This document shows, piece after piece, positions 9,121 to 18,312 of a DNA stretch of 64,000 bases; the stretch's first letter is position 1; each line of letters begins with the position of its first letter. Position numbers and translations under genes: made by a program. This DNA is from Ignavibacteria bacterium (GTDB lineage Bacteria > Bacteroidota > Ignavibacteria > Kapaibacteriales > UBA2268). The notes under the pieces were generated by a model that saw nothing but the letters and a program-made list of their open reading frames with translations, did not search any database and was not told where the DNA came from. Location of the stretch: contig JAAYTD010000087.1 of the NCBI GenBank assembly GCA_012518115.1, positions 1 through 64,000 of the forward strand, read 5' to 3'.

Positions 9121-10239
9121 TTAATTAAAAAATTCTTGATATATGTTAAAACCATATTTTGCAAAGTTTTCAAAAAAACCAGCGAACCATTCGTTTAATA
9201 AAATACCATTTTCTTGCGAAATCAAAATATCTTTTTTATCGTTTATTCCGCCTGTTCTTATACAATGAAATTCTTTATGTAACGTTTTTTTATTAATATA
9301 GTTAGTAGCTTCCTTACATAATTCTAAAGAATTTTCTTTGAGTAAATCTCCGCTTAAACCTCCACCAAAATTTTGTGTAAAATAGTTAAATAATTTTACA
9401 TCTTTTGGGTCAATTTTCTTCAAATAATGTTCGTAATTTATAGAAGTGTTGCCAAAATTCACGCCGTCAAAGTCAAGATCTATAAGAACATCGATAAGTG
9501 CTTCAATTTGAATAAGTTGCGTATCGTTTGAAAATTTTACAATAACAGGTATATGCTTTTTTTGTTTTTTTATAAAATTTTTAGAAATAATTTCTAACCT
9601 ATCTATAAGATTTTGAGGGACTTGATTACAATTACTTTCTATTTCAGAAGAATGATGAGGAACGTTAGGACAGCTTTCATTCAATTCAATAAAATCTACA
9701 CCCGCTTCTTCATACATACTTAAACCTGTTAGAATTCCATCTACAGCATTATCAGCTTCTGGATCAGCTGCAACACTAGCGCCTATATTGCAATACTTTA
9801 TTTTCTCTATTTGGCTAATTTTTTTTGCAACTAGCGCATGTGATAAATTAGGTAAGCCCATCCAATTTGAAGATGATAAGGAATTTGCATAAGGCATAAA
9901 TGGATGTTTTATACACTTCTTTTTATTGCCTAATCTCGCATTAAAAGTCGTAGTTCCAGCCAAAAAAGCACCCGCTCCCATCTTTGCACATAAGCTATAA
10001 CCTTCACCATCTTTGAACATTCCTGCTGCATTAAAAAGCGGACAGTTAAACTCTAAATCCCAGATTTTTATTCTATATTCTTCAGGCAAACTCTTCTTGT
10101 CAAAATTTGTACTAATTAGTTGACGAATAAAAAAGTTACGTGAATTAGAGTAAATAAATGAAACAAACCAAGGCGGTAATATATTTATATGTTTCCTAAG
10201 CTTTCCCTCATAGAAAGCAATAGCTTCAACTAATTTCAT
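9121..10239 (-). CDS. pyrD: Dihydroorotate dehydrogenase family protein
   Basis: FMN-dependent enzyme that oxidises dihydroorotate to orotate in pyrimidine synthesis; 372 residues. The N-terminal ~45-residue helix-like extension and overall length recall the quinone-linked class 2 enzymes. CPLFNAAGMFKDGEGY marks the start of the barrel, and later blocks are FIELNESCPNVPHHS, VIVKFSN, GVNFGNTS, GGLSGD and CIRTGGI. The active-site loop has Cys (SCPN), as in class 1, where class 2 usually has Ser. Class assignment is therefore uncertain. The match to DHODH is clear but divergent, so another FMN dehydrogenase of the same fold is possible. No other pyr genes adjoin. Confidence 0.75.
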   Translation of the reverse strand: MKLVEAIAFYEGKLRKHINILPPWFVSFIYSNSRNFFIRQLISTNFDKKSLPEEYRIKIWDLEFNCPLFNAAGMFKDGEGYSLCAKMGAGAFLAGTTTFNARLGNKKKCIKHPFMPYANSLSSSNWMGLPNLSHALVAKKISQIEKIKYCNIGASVAADPEADNAVDGILTGLSMYEEAGVDFIELNESCPNVPHHSSEIESNCNQVPQNLIDRLEIISKNFIKKQKKHIPVIVKFSNDTQLIQIEALIDVLIDLDFDGVNFGNTSINYEHYLKKIDPKDVKLFNYFTQNFGGGLSGDLLKENSLELCKEATNYINKKTLHKEFHCIRTGGINDKKDILISQENGILLNEWFAGFFENFAKYGFNIYQEFFN

Positions 10240-10271
10240 AATAGCTAGTATATTTTATAACATTTTGAATA

Positions 10272-10569
10272 AATTCTCCTCTTGAGAGGAGTACCTGCGT
10301 AGCAGGGGAGGTGTGGTTATGAATTACATATCCTTAAAAATCCCATAGGGATTAAATATCGGTAAAAACTTATACTTGCTTATGTTTCGTCCCGTAAGGG
10401 ACGAGATGAGTAAGATTACATTTCTTTTACCGAAATTTTGTGCCTACGGCACATGTGTCAATAATCCTGCTAATCCTTTAATCCTGTTAATCCCGGTTCA
10501 GACAATTATAGACTCTTCGTAGGGCGTATGCAATACGCCCCGACAGCTGCCCAAAGGGAAATTTTAAAA
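10272..10569. repeat. Composite hairpin-rich intergenic repeat, long copy A
   Basis: About 300 bases fill the gap between pyrD and cinA. Modules in order: CTCCTCTTGAGAGGAG; a GC-rich block ending GAGGTGTGGTT; AATCCCATAGGGATT; a hairpin CGGTAAAA...TTTTACCG enclosing CGTCCCGTAAGGGACG; GTGCCTACGGCAC; a TAATCCTGCTAATCC block; and GGGCGTATGCAATACGCCC. The same modules in the same order, inverted, occur at 39032-39318. No convincing gene is encoded. Confidence 0.9.
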
Positions 10570-10584
10570 ATCTCACTAATCATA

Positions 10585-11835
10585 TTACTTAGAATGCAAT
10601 AATTTTATCAACATTAAAATCGCATTTTGCACTGCACGCTCCCGAACTATTTCGCGAGAATTACTAAAAACTTTAACATCTGAATATGTTTTATTCTCAT
10701 CAGAAATTGCAAAATAAACCGTACCGACAGGTTTTTCGGGCGTTCCACCTTCTGGTCCTGCAATGCCTGTAATAGATATTCCAATATCAGCTTGAAGTTT
10801 TTCGCGAATACATTCACTCATAGCTTCCGCACATTCACGACTTACTGCACCATAAGAGTCAATTATTGCAGATGATACCCCTAAGTTATTTATTTTTACA
10901 TCGTTAGAGTAAGTTTGCATTCCACCTAAAAAATACTTAGATGAACCAGAAACAGAGGTAATTTCCGCTCCCAACATTCCGCCCGTACAAGATTCCGCAA
11001 CTGCAATAGTTTTGCCTAATCGTGTTAATAATTCGCCAAGAATTTGCGAATAAGATTTTTCATCTTCACTTATAATAAATTGTTTTGCCTTTGAAATAAT
11101 ATGCGATTTTATTCGCTCTAACTCATTTTTTGCTTCAAATTGATTGTTTCCAAAAGCTCCTATTCGTAATTTAACTCCCGCAAATGACGGCAAAAAGGCA
11201 AGTGTACTCTTCCCTAACAATTTTTCATCAACTTGCAGCAAATCAGCTAGCGTAGATTCTGCAATTCCTGCCGTTTGTATATTTTTATAAAGTATTGTAT
11301 CTTCTGAAGTTGCTCCTATAACATCGGAAATAAATTTTAACGCTTCATCTTGCATTATACAATAAACTTCTTGAGGAACACCGGGCAAAGAAATTACATA
11401 TTTTCCTTTATTTGCAAACAACATACCGGGCGCTGTACCAATTTCATTGTATAATAATTTAGCATTCTTAGGAATTAAAGCTTGTTCTTGATTTCGCTTG
11501 CTTAGCTGTATTCCACGACGTGAAAATTGTTTTCTTATTTTTTCCAACCATTCAGAATTTTCAACTAAATAATCATTGAAATAATCACATAAAACTTGCT
11601 TAGTTATATCATCATGAGTGGGACCTAATCCACCTGTAATAATAAGCAAATCAGATATGTTAAGTAAAGTATCTATTTCAGAAGTGATCTCATTATAATT
11701 ATCTCCTACCGAAGATATTTTTTTCACAGAACATCCGATTTGTGTTATTTTTTCAGCAATCCATTTTGAATTAGTATTTTGGATTTGACCGATTAAAATT
11801 TCATCGCCTATCGATAAAATGGAAGCATTAAGCAT
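10585..11835 (-). CDS. cinA: CinA-family nicotinamide-nucleotide amidase
   Basis: 416-residue two-domain protein. The N-terminal molybdopterin-binding-like (COG1058) domain has ILSIGDEILIGQIQNTNS and ITGGLGPTHDDITK. The C-terminal PncC amidase domain has AVAESCTGGMLGAEITSVSGSS, with the catalytic Ser region, and GISITGIAGPEGGTPEKPVG. The family recycles NMN by deamidation to NaMN and has ADP-ribose pyrophosphatase activity in some members. Its ATG overlaps the end of the upstream 144-codon gene by 8 bases, so the two are likely co-translated. The stop codon is followed directly by a hairpin-rich repeat that may help end transcription. Confidence 0.93.
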   Translation of the reverse strand: MLNASILSIGDEILIGQIQNTNSKWIAEKITQIGCSVKKISSVGDNYNEITSEIDTLLNISDLLIITGGLGPTHDDITKQVLCDYFNDYLVENSEWLEKIRKQFSRRGIQLSKRNQEQALIPKNAKLLYNEIGTAPGMLFANKGKYVISLPGVPQEVYCIMQDEALKFISDVIGATSEDTILYKNIQTAGIAESTLADLLQVDEKLLGKSTLAFLPSFAGVKLRIGAFGNNQFEAKNELERIKSHIISKAKQFIISEDEKSYSQILGELLTRLGKTIAVAESCTGGMLGAEITSVSGSSKYFLGGMQTYSNDVKINNLGVSSAIIDSYGAVSRECAEAMSECIREKLQADIGISITGIAGPEGGTPEKPVGTVYFAISDENKTYSDVKVFSNSREIVRERAVQNAILMLIKLLHSK

Positions 11836-12262
11836 TTAACTCCTCTTTGTTTTTATCTTCAAAATTAGAATCTAATATAATTTGCTCAAAAATTTCTTTC
11901 ATTATATTAGTTATTTGTTCATACTTAGCATTTTTTGGAACTTGCGATAATGTTGTTACAACAAGTGCTTGCGCCTCTTCTAATGAAGTAACTTGCTTTA
12001 ATTTTTCTTTTACTTGTTCAACTCGTCTCTTAGCTTCTTCCGCACACTTAAATAGCTCAGGTGCTTTTTCTGCAAGATATTGCAACTCTTCTTCCGTGAG
12101 AAATTTGCCGCTAGCTAGTTGTTTCGTTAGCGTCTCTGTTTTAGAACTCTCTAACGACATTTTAGAATTATCTTGCTCATATAGCATCTTAGGATTTTCC
12201 GCATTCGCTACTCGCACCTTGTCCTTAGGAGCTCTATAAAATTCATCTTTATTATAATTCAT
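11828..12262 (-). CDS. Conserved-looking coiled-coil protein upstream of cinA
   Basis: 144 residues, highly charged and predicted mostly helical. The centre (residues ~35-110) alternates Glu/Lys with Leu/Ala (for example EEAKRRVEQVKEKLKQVTS), suggesting a coiled coil. There is no signal peptide or membrane segment, and I do not recognise a family. The stop overlaps the cinA start by 8 bases, which indicates translational coupling and a shared transcript with cinA. A role with CinA is only an inference from that layout. Confidence 0.6.
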   Translation of the reverse strand: MNYNKDEFYRAPKDKVRVANAENPKMLYEQDNSKMSLESSKTETLTKQLASGKFLTEEELQYLAEKAPELFKCAEEAKRRVEQVKEKLKQVTSLEEAQALVVTTLSQVPKNAKYEQITNIMKEIFEQIILDSNFEDKNKEELNA

Positions 12263-12300
12263 CGTTTAGCACCATATTTTATAGTTATTAAAATCTCTAA

Positions 12301-12876
12301 TTATATTAAAGCCAATTTGTAAAACTCTGCTTTTTTTTCTAAAGAAAGCGGATAAGCACGCGATGAAGAAGGCATACGATAAAATTTCAAGTTCCGTTCA
12401 TCTAATCTCAAACTTACAAATTCACCTACTTTTGGCTTCTTGCATTGCATTTTTTGTGCAAAAAGTTCCGTTGATTTCTCACCTGTTGTAATCACAGTAT
12501 TGCAAAGTGGAATTTTAGACAATAGCTTCTCAATATCTGTAACTTCTATTACTTCCAAGAACTTATCAGACGCATTCCCTTTCAGTCGTTTAACTTTATA
12601 AGCCATATCAAAAAATGCGAAATTATGTTCTATGCAAAACTCAACAATACTTTCATAGTTGTATTTTTTCTCTTCTAAAATATCAAAGTATTGTTTGTTG
12701 TTATAAAAAATTTTTCCCATTATTCGCCACATATCATTTTGAAAATTAGGGTAAAAAAAGTTCATAGACCATCGTTCTTTAGGTGGCGGGAAGCTACCTA
12801 AAAATAAAACTTTTGTTTTTTCTGGCAAAAACGGCTGAAGTGGATGAACTTCTATCTTGCAATCATTATTAGACAT
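12301..12876 (-). CDS. Uracil-DNA glycosylase superfamily protein (MUG-like)
   Basis: 191 residues from the ATG at 12876 (a TTG two codons upstream is possible). VLFLGSFPPPKERWSMNFFYPN resembles motif 1 of the UDG/MUG fold (G-x-x-P), and the C-terminal FYRMPSSSRAYPLS resembles motif 2, with a Ser in place of the usual His/Asn region. Proteins of this shape are common in Bacteroidota and are annotated as uracil-DNA glycosylase family; the true substrate is unproven. It lies 39 bases upstream of the coiled-coil gene and cinA on the same strand, so it could head that transcript. Confidence 0.65.
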   Translation of the reverse strand: MSNNDCKIEVHPLQPFLPEKTKVLFLGSFPPPKERWSMNFFYPNFQNDMWRIMGKIFYNNKQYFDILEEKKYNYESIVEFCIEHNFAFFDMAYKVKRLKGNASDKFLEVIEVTDIEKLLSKIPLCNTVITTGEKSTELFAQKMQCKKPKVGEFVSLRLDERNLKFYRMPSSSRAYPLSLEKKAEFYKLALI

Positions 12877-12892
12877 ACACAAACAATATCAT

Positions 12893-12938
12893 CAAAAAAA
12901 ACAGGCAAACTTATAGCTGCTGCCACGCTTACCTGTTT
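12893..12938 (-). terminator. Likely intrinsic terminator of the beta-barrel gene
   Basis: Stem AAACAGG (12899-12905) pairs with CCTGTTT (12932-12938). A loop of about 26 bases has weak inner pairing, and a T run follows on the minus strand. Confidence 0.5.
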
Positions 12939-12964
12939 ATATTGAATTGTCAAAAATTTACTAA

Positions 12965-13555
12965 TTAAAAATAATATCCAACACCTAATAATAAAGTAAG
13001 ATTAGTAGTAGAATGATTGCCAATATCTTCTATGCTTGTCAAGCCATAATTAATTCTAATGTCCGCAGATATATTTTTTGTGAAAAAACGCTCATAACCA
13101 GCACTTATACCAAAATCTATAGTTGATATATTGGTAAGATCCCCAACTGCATCTATAAGATCATTTTTTCCTTTTGCTGATAAATTAACCCCTATATATG
13201 GACCAATATAAACATTGTTTTGTTCAAAAACATATTTGAATAGAATCGGAACCTCTAAATAATTAAGATGCGTAGAAATATGAATGTTTTTATTATTTGC
13301 ACCTTTAGCAGAAAATAGTAGCTCAGGTTGAATAGCAAATTCCGGAGAAAATAAATATGTTACACTACCACCTACTTTATAAGAAAAAATAGGCTCTACT
13401 TCTGCAGATTCTATATCATAAATAAGAGTTGAAAGCCCTGCACCTGCTTTAATTGCAAAAGTCATACTATTAGAAAAACTATCGTCAGAATCATATGCAA
13501 GTAAAGTTAATGAAGAACAAAATAAAATTAATGAAAGTATAAATTTGTTAAACAT
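12965..13555 (-). CDS. Outer membrane beta-barrel protein, porin/PorT-like family
   Basis: 196 residues with a clear signal peptide (basic start, hydrophobic core FILSLILFCSSLTLLA, cleavage before YDSDD). The mature protein shows alternating beta strands: FAIKAGAGLSTLIYD, FSYKVGGSVTYLFS, FAIQPELLFSAKGA, YIGPYIGVNL and FGISAGYERFF. It ends in GVGYYF, an aromatic C-terminus typical of outer membrane barrels. This is the generic Bacteroidota outer membrane beta-barrel domain of about eight strands, and the function is unknown. It is monocistronic with its own promoter. Confidence 0.8.
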   Translation of the reverse strand: MFNKFILSLILFCSSLTLLAYDSDDSFSNSMTFAIKAGAGLSTLIYDIESAEVEPIFSYKVGGSVTYLFSPEFAIQPELLFSAKGANNKNIHISTHLNYLEVPILFKYVFEQNNVYIGPYIGVNLSAKGKNDLIDAVGDLTNISTIDFGISAGYERFFTKNISADIRINYGLTSIEDIGNHSTTNLTLLLGVGYYF

Positions 13556-13605
13556 GAGAATTTATCTCCATATTAAAATTATTAAAAATATAAAGTGTAA
13601 AAATA

Positions 13606-13632
13606 CAAAAATACTTAACCATAACCAAACAA
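13606..13632 (-). promoter_or_regulatory. Possible promoter of the beta-barrel gene
   Basis: Minus strand: TTG (13632-13630), a 16-base spacer (slightly short), then TATTTTTG (13613-13606). It would give a leader of about 45 nt. Confidence 0.45.
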
Positions 13633-13780
13633 AATATTCTATTTTTACACTCTTTTTCAAATAAAGTGTACTCCCAATATAATTTATTATAAAAAATAAT
13701 TTATCATAGATAAGCATTTTCAGTTTTTTTTTGTTTATTTTTGTAAGACTTTAGATTATTAATCAAAATTATTTAGATAA

Positions 13781-15220
13781 ATGGAAAAACAAAGTAATTT
13801 TATTGTAACTGCTCGGAAGTGGCGTCCTCTTCGTTTTTCAGATGTTATCGGACAATCCCATATAACTAAGACTCTACAAAATGCCTTGTTAAACTCGCGA
13901 TTGCATCACGCATTTATGTTTTGCGGACCTCGTGGTGTTGGCAAAACTACAACTGCTCGTATTATAGGGCGCGCTGTTAATTGCCTGAATTTACAAGCTG
14001 ATGCTGAGCCTTGCAATGAATGTGAAAATTGCAAAAGTGTTATTGCGGGACGTTCGCTTGATATCATTGAAATTGACGGAGCTTCTAATACTGGTGTTGA
14101 TGATGTAAGACAACTACGCGAAAATGCAAAATATCCGCCTTCAATGGGGAAATATAAAATGTACATTATTGATGAGGTGCATATGCTTTCAAATAATGCT
14201 TTTAATGCACTTCTAAAAATATTAGAAGAGCCACCGCCGCATCTTATGTTCGTTTTTGCAACAACAGAATCTCATAAAGTTCCTGCTACTATTATCAGTC
14301 GTTGCCAAAGATTTGATTTTCGTAGAATGGAAATGGATAGTATTATAAACCAATTACGTAAAATTGCTGAAAAAGAAAATATAAAAATTGACGAAAAATC
14401 AATACTACAAATTGCTAAAAAAGCTGATGGCTCAATGCGAGACAGTCAAAGTATTTTTGACCAAGTTGTTGCATTCTGTGGAAATAATATAGAATTTTCT
14501 AAAATGAAAGAAGTTTTACATCTTATTGACGAAGATTTCTTCTTTCGCATTAGCAATTGCATATTAGATAATAAAACAACAGAAGCTTTTGATATTTCAA
14601 ACGAAATAGTTGCAAATGGTTACGAATTGCAAGAAGTATTGAGCGGACTTTTAGAACATTTTAGAAATATATTATCAGTTGTTGTTACGGGCAAAACAAA
14701 TCTTATAGAAACTTCCGATTTGTATCGTCAACAATATAAAGAAACAGCACAAAAAACTACAAAAGCCGATATTTTAAGATATGTGCAAATAATCAACCAA
14801 ACAGAAGCAAGTTTGAGATTTGCCGAACAACCCAGAATAAAATTTGAACTTGCATTAATACAAATGGCTTCACTTGATAAGGCTTTAGAAATTAAGCAAC
14901 TTATAGAAGAAATTCGTAATATAAACGAAATTCCAACAGAAAAAAAAAATGAACCAATTGAAATTGAAATAGAACAAGTAGCTGAAAAAAAAAATAGTAT
15001 AGTTGGAAAAGAAGATAAAAAGCCGATAGTTTTAGATGAAGACACTCAAAAAAACGAATTACAGCACAAAGAAAAAACGAAAATAGCAAAAGAAGACAAC
15101 ATACAAGTAAATAGTAATCTTGAGAATTTATCTTCTTTTGTATCACATCCAACAGACCAAAATCCGCCAAAACTTGAGAAATTATTAATAGAATTATTTG
15201 ATGTAAACAAGGAAAATTAA
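13781..15220 (+). CDS. dnaX: DNA polymerase III subunit gamma/tau
   Basis: Clamp-loader ATPase subunit that assembles the replicative polymerase; 479 residues. Walker A is GPRGVGKTT (residue ~49), the zinc module is CLNLQADAEPCNECENC, and Walker B is IIDEVHM. The SRC sensor motif appears as TIISRCQRFDF. The C-terminal ~120 residues are low-complexity and charged (KKNEPIEIEIEQ and similar), replacing the long tau tail of enterobacteria. The stop codon abuts the ATG of mnmA (TAA then ATG with no gap), so the two are co-transcribed. TATTTTTG at 13736-13743 could be the -7 box. Confidence 0.95.
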   Translation: MEKQSNFIVTARKWRPLRFSDVIGQSHITKTLQNALLNSRLHHAFMFCGPRGVGKTTTARIIGRAVNCLNLQADAEPCNECENCKSVIAGRSLDIIEIDGASNTGVDDVRQLRENAKYPPSMGKYKMYIIDEVHMLSNNAFNALLKILEEPPPHLMFVFATTESHKVPATIISRCQRFDFRRMEMDSIINQLRKIAEKENIKIDEKSILQIAKKADGSMRDSQSIFDQVVAFCGNNIEFSKMKEVLHLIDEDFFFRISNCILDNKTTEAFDISNEIVANGYELQEVLSGLLEHFRNILSVVVTGKTNLIETSDLYRQQYKETAQKTTKADILRYVQIINQTEASLRFAEQPRIKFELALIQMASLDKALEIKQLIEEIRNINEIPTEKKNEPIEIEIEQVAEKKNSIVGKEDKKPIVLDEDTQKNELQHKEKTKIAKEDNIQVNSNLENLSSFVSHPTDQNPPKLEKLLIELFDVNKEN

Positions 15221-16276
15221 ATGAAAGAAAAAGTTCTACTAGCGCTGTCTGGCGGTGTTGATTCTTCGGTTGCTGCAATTCTATTGCAAAATTCTGGCTA
15301 TGAAGTCGTTGCAGCTACAATTAAAATGCACGATTTTTCTGAAAGTTCTATAAATGACGCTAAGAAAATTTGTGACCAACTCAATATTCAGCATATAGTT
15401 ATTGATGCAAAACAAAAATTCTATGAAATTGTAATGCAAAATTTCTATGATGAGTATATGCTCGGTAAAACGCCTAACCCTTGTGTTCTTTGCAATTACA
15501 AACTCAAATGGCAGTCTATGATAGACAAAGCAAACGAACTAAAAATAGAAAAAATAGCAACAGGACATTATGCTTTTATAAAATATTATGAAAATTTAAA
15601 ACGTTTTTCTATCATAAAAAGCAAAGACGAAACGAAAGATCAAACTTACGTTCTTTGGAGACTTCCGCAAAATTTTCTAGTTAGAACTATCTTTCCACTT
15701 TCAGATATTGCAACAAAAGCAGAAATACGAAAAATCGCTTACGAAAATAATTTACCCTCGTTCGACAAAGACGATTCGCAAGATATTTGCTTTATTCCTG
15801 ACAATGATTATCGTAAATTTTTAAAAGAATTTAACGCAAAAAATGATTTGCCAACTATTGGAGATATTATTTTAGATAATAAGAAAGTAGGAGCTCATTC
15901 AGGTTACTACAACTATACTATTGGACAAAGACGAGGTTTAGGCGTTTCTCACGCTTGTCCGCTTTATGTAAAGGAAATTCTACCTGAAAAAAATCAAATT
16001 ATAGTAGCAGAAGAAAAAGATTTATACAACAAAGGACTTATTGCAAGTCATATTAATTTATTGAAATACACAAAAGAGACATTTCCCGAAAAAGAATTTT
16101 TAGTTAAAATCCGATATAAAGATAATGGCAAACTAGCAAAATGTAAAATTATTGATGAAAAACTTGAAATTATATTTGCCGAACCACGAAAATCTGTAAC
16201 TTTAGGACAATCCGCAGTTTTATATGATAATAATGAACTTATAGGTGGCGGAATTATAGAGCAAGTTATTGAATGA
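15221..16276 (+). CDS. mnmA: tRNA-specific 2-thiouridylase
   Basis: Thiolates U34 of tRNAs for Glu, Gln and Lys using ATP and relayed sulfur. The 351 residues contain the PP-loop LALSGGVDSS, the catalytic pair C88 (TPNPCVLCN) and C190 (DSQDICFIP), and GQRRGLG in the C-terminal part. It starts immediately after the dnaX stop codon. The end converges on the OmpA-family gene with only 7 bases between. Confidence 0.95.
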   Translation: MKEKVLLALSGGVDSSVAAILLQNSGYEVVAATIKMHDFSESSINDAKKICDQLNIQHIVIDAKQKFYEIVMQNFYDEYMLGKTPNPCVLCNYKLKWQSMIDKANELKIEKIATGHYAFIKYYENLKRFSIIKSKDETKDQTYVLWRLPQNFLVRTIFPLSDIATKAEIRKIAYENNLPSFDKDDSQDICFIPDNDYRKFLKEFNAKNDLPTIGDIILDNKKVGAHSGYYNYTIGQRRGLGVSHACPLYVKEILPEKNQIIVAEEKDLYNKGLIASHINLLKYTKETFPEKEFLVKIRYKDNGKLAKCKIIDEKLEIIFAEPRKSVTLGQSAVLYDNNELIGGGIIEQVIE

Positions 16277-16283
16277 TTTTTTA

Positions 16284-18188
16284 CTACTTCAAAACTCGTA
16301 TTATAGCTACACGGTTTTGAAATCTTGAATAAATAGAGTTACTATTGCTATATAAATTTTTATCAGTAGAAATAATTATATTTTCATTGTTTTTGAATAG
16401 CTTTTTACCCGCAAGAGCTCGTCTAAGTGCTAACGAAGCATTGTAGTCTTCAGTTCCAATATCATCTGTATAAGCTATGATTTCAAGTTTCTTACCATTT
16501 TGTAAATGTTCATTAATAATATTAGTGTCTATAGCTATTGAGGAAAATTCTGATTTATCAAAGTCAAAAAATCCTATAATATATTCTTCAGTAAAGGATT
16601 TTTGAGAATTAGAATTTACATACTTTATTGCCGATTTTGTTTGAGGAACAATAGAAAAAGATAAATTTTCCTTTCTTTCATTTCCTGCAACATCATTTAC
16701 AACAACATAGACATCTAAACTATTTTTATTAGGAATGCTATTTTTCCAATCCAAAGTATTTTCATCTAAAACAATTGTAAAATTTTCATCAGCAGAGGAA
16801 AATTCCATATCGTTAATTTTATAATTTGCACTTAAATTATAAGGTTGCCCATTAGTTTCAATTTCCGATTTAACCTGAATAGTCTGCGGAACAATGCAAT
16901 TTTCTTTTTCTATTGTCTTTTGATTGACTTGAGCAAAATTATATTCTTTATCATCTTTGTTAGTATAGAACTTAGCAAATGATTTTTCCTCTTCAATATC
17001 AGTATGTCTATGTTTTTCAGAAGATTTTGTAACACTAAACTCTATTTTTTCTGTTTTAATTGAATTTTTATGCAAAAATTCTTTTATTTTTGTTTTTCTT
17101 TCTTCAGTTATTTTGTCTGTTTCATCAACAGCTAGCCCAATTTCAACAACTATCTTCTCATCATATTTCATTTGTTCTATAAAATTAACATCGTATCCTT
17201 GCACAATTTCAGCAGATTGTTTTTTAAAAAACAGAATAGGAAGAGTTACTTCTTGTTCTATAGTTTCAGTAACGTTAATAGGAATTACAATGTTTGAATT
17301 GTTGGTAATCTCAGTATTTTTATCATCATAAACAATTGTTTCTAACTTTAATGTAACTACTTGCTTAGGTATATTTAATTTTGGCAAATCAGGAACAATT
17401 GGTGGTTCAACAACAGGAATATGTTTTTCTAATCTATATGCTACATTGACCCCTAAATTTAAGCTGTGTTGTTTCCAAGAAATATCTTGCACTAAGTTCG
17501 TTAATCCATAATTAAAAGAAAGTGTTGGCGAAAACATTAGATTATTTACATTAAACAATTCATACTTTACACCTCCTACTAAATAAAAAATAGGATTTGC
17601 CGTTTTTTCAATAGCGCCTTCTTGCTGATTTCTAACTTTCAAACCATTTTCAAAATATGCTTCTTCAGGACTAATGAGCTCTTCATGCATTTTGTATTCA
17701 GACGACAATATTACCCCAGCTCCAACACCAAGATTGAACATTAAAGGGTATTTTTCTTTGTCGAAAAGATAAAAACTAAAATTTGGCACTATAGATAAGT
17801 TTATAATTGCAGGTTCTAAGATTTGCTTTGAAACAATATCTTTAATATCATCGTTTTCTATCCAATTCCCTATCTTAGCTTGTTTATCATAATTTCCTGT
17901 AGCTCTATTGACATCTAAAGTTACAGCAAATTTAGATCCATTCCAAAAGTCATAATCTTTTTCTAAGCCTAAATAAATAGAAGTACTTAATCCCAAAGCC
18001 TTATCAAAATATATGTTGTCATATCCGCAACATGTTGTCGTATTAGGCAAAGCTAAAAAACTAGAATTATGAAAAGAGATGCCGCCCTTTATTCCACCAA
18101 TTATTGAATAATCTGTATATTTCTCTTCTGCTTTTGTGCAAACACTACTGAAGAGAATTAAACTAATCAAAATTATTTTATATAACAT
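16284..18188 (-). CDS. OmpA-family outer membrane protein with large middle domain
   Basis: 634 residues. A signal peptide (MLYKIILISLILFSSVCTKA) leads into an N-terminal beta barrel of about 230 residues, with strands such as GGIKGGISFHN, LGVGAGVILSS and LGVNVAYRL. A proline-rich linker follows (VVEPPIVPDLPKL). The middle, about 300 residues, is rich in Glu/Lys/Thr and beta-like, with possible Ig-like folds (FTIVLDENTLDWKNS). The C-terminus resembles an OmpA peptidoglycan-binding domain: FFDFDKSEF, then LEIIAYTDDIGTEDYNASLALRRALA. The usual NxxLSxxRA becomes NASLALRRA. It probably ties the outer membrane to the wall. Confidence 0.8.
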   Translation of the reverse strand: MLYKIILISLILFSSVCTKAEEKYTDYSIIGGIKGGISFHNSSFLALPNTTTCCGYDNIYFDKALGLSTSIYLGLEKDYDFWNGSKFAVTLDVNRATGNYDKQAKIGNWIENDDIKDIVSKQILEPAIINLSIVPNFSFYLFDKEKYPLMFNLGVGAGVILSSEYKMHEELISPEEAYFENGLKVRNQQEGAIEKTANPIFYLVGGVKYELFNVNNLMFSPTLSFNYGLTNLVQDISWKQHSLNLGVNVAYRLEKHIPVVEPPIVPDLPKLNIPKQVVTLKLETIVYDDKNTEITNNSNIVIPINVTETIEQEVTLPILFFKKQSAEIVQGYDVNFIEQMKYDEKIVVEIGLAVDETDKITEERKTKIKEFLHKNSIKTEKIEFSVTKSSEKHRHTDIEEEKSFAKFYTNKDDKEYNFAQVNQKTIEKENCIVPQTIQVKSEIETNGQPYNLSANYKINDMEFSSADENFTIVLDENTLDWKNSIPNKNSLDVYVVVNDVAGNERKENLSFSIVPQTKSAIKYVNSNSQKSFTEEYIIGFFDFDKSEFSSIAIDTNIINEHLQNGKKLEIIAYTDDIGTEDYNASLALRRALAGKKLFKNNENIIISTDKNLYSNSNSIYSRFQNRVAIIRVLK

Positions 18189-18235
18189 AAAAAATTAAAT
18201 AATTTTTTTATTGCAAAGTATGTTATAAGTTTTTA

Positions 18236-18274
18236 AAAGAAAAAACCTTACCAAATATAATTTAGAAAGGTTTT
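18236..18274 (-). terminator. Likely terminator of the 18313-18828 gene
   Basis: AAAACCTT (18242-18249) pairs with AAGGTTTT (18267-18274). On the minus strand it is followed by TTTTTCTTTT. Confidence 0.65.
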
Positions 18275-18312
18275 CTTGTTTATTTTTTTTATATTTATTA
18301 TTTCTTTTATAA

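Noticed and set aside
13906-14166. Minus-strand ORF within dnaX
   Set aside because: Complement of the conserved ATPase domain of DnaX; no independent support.
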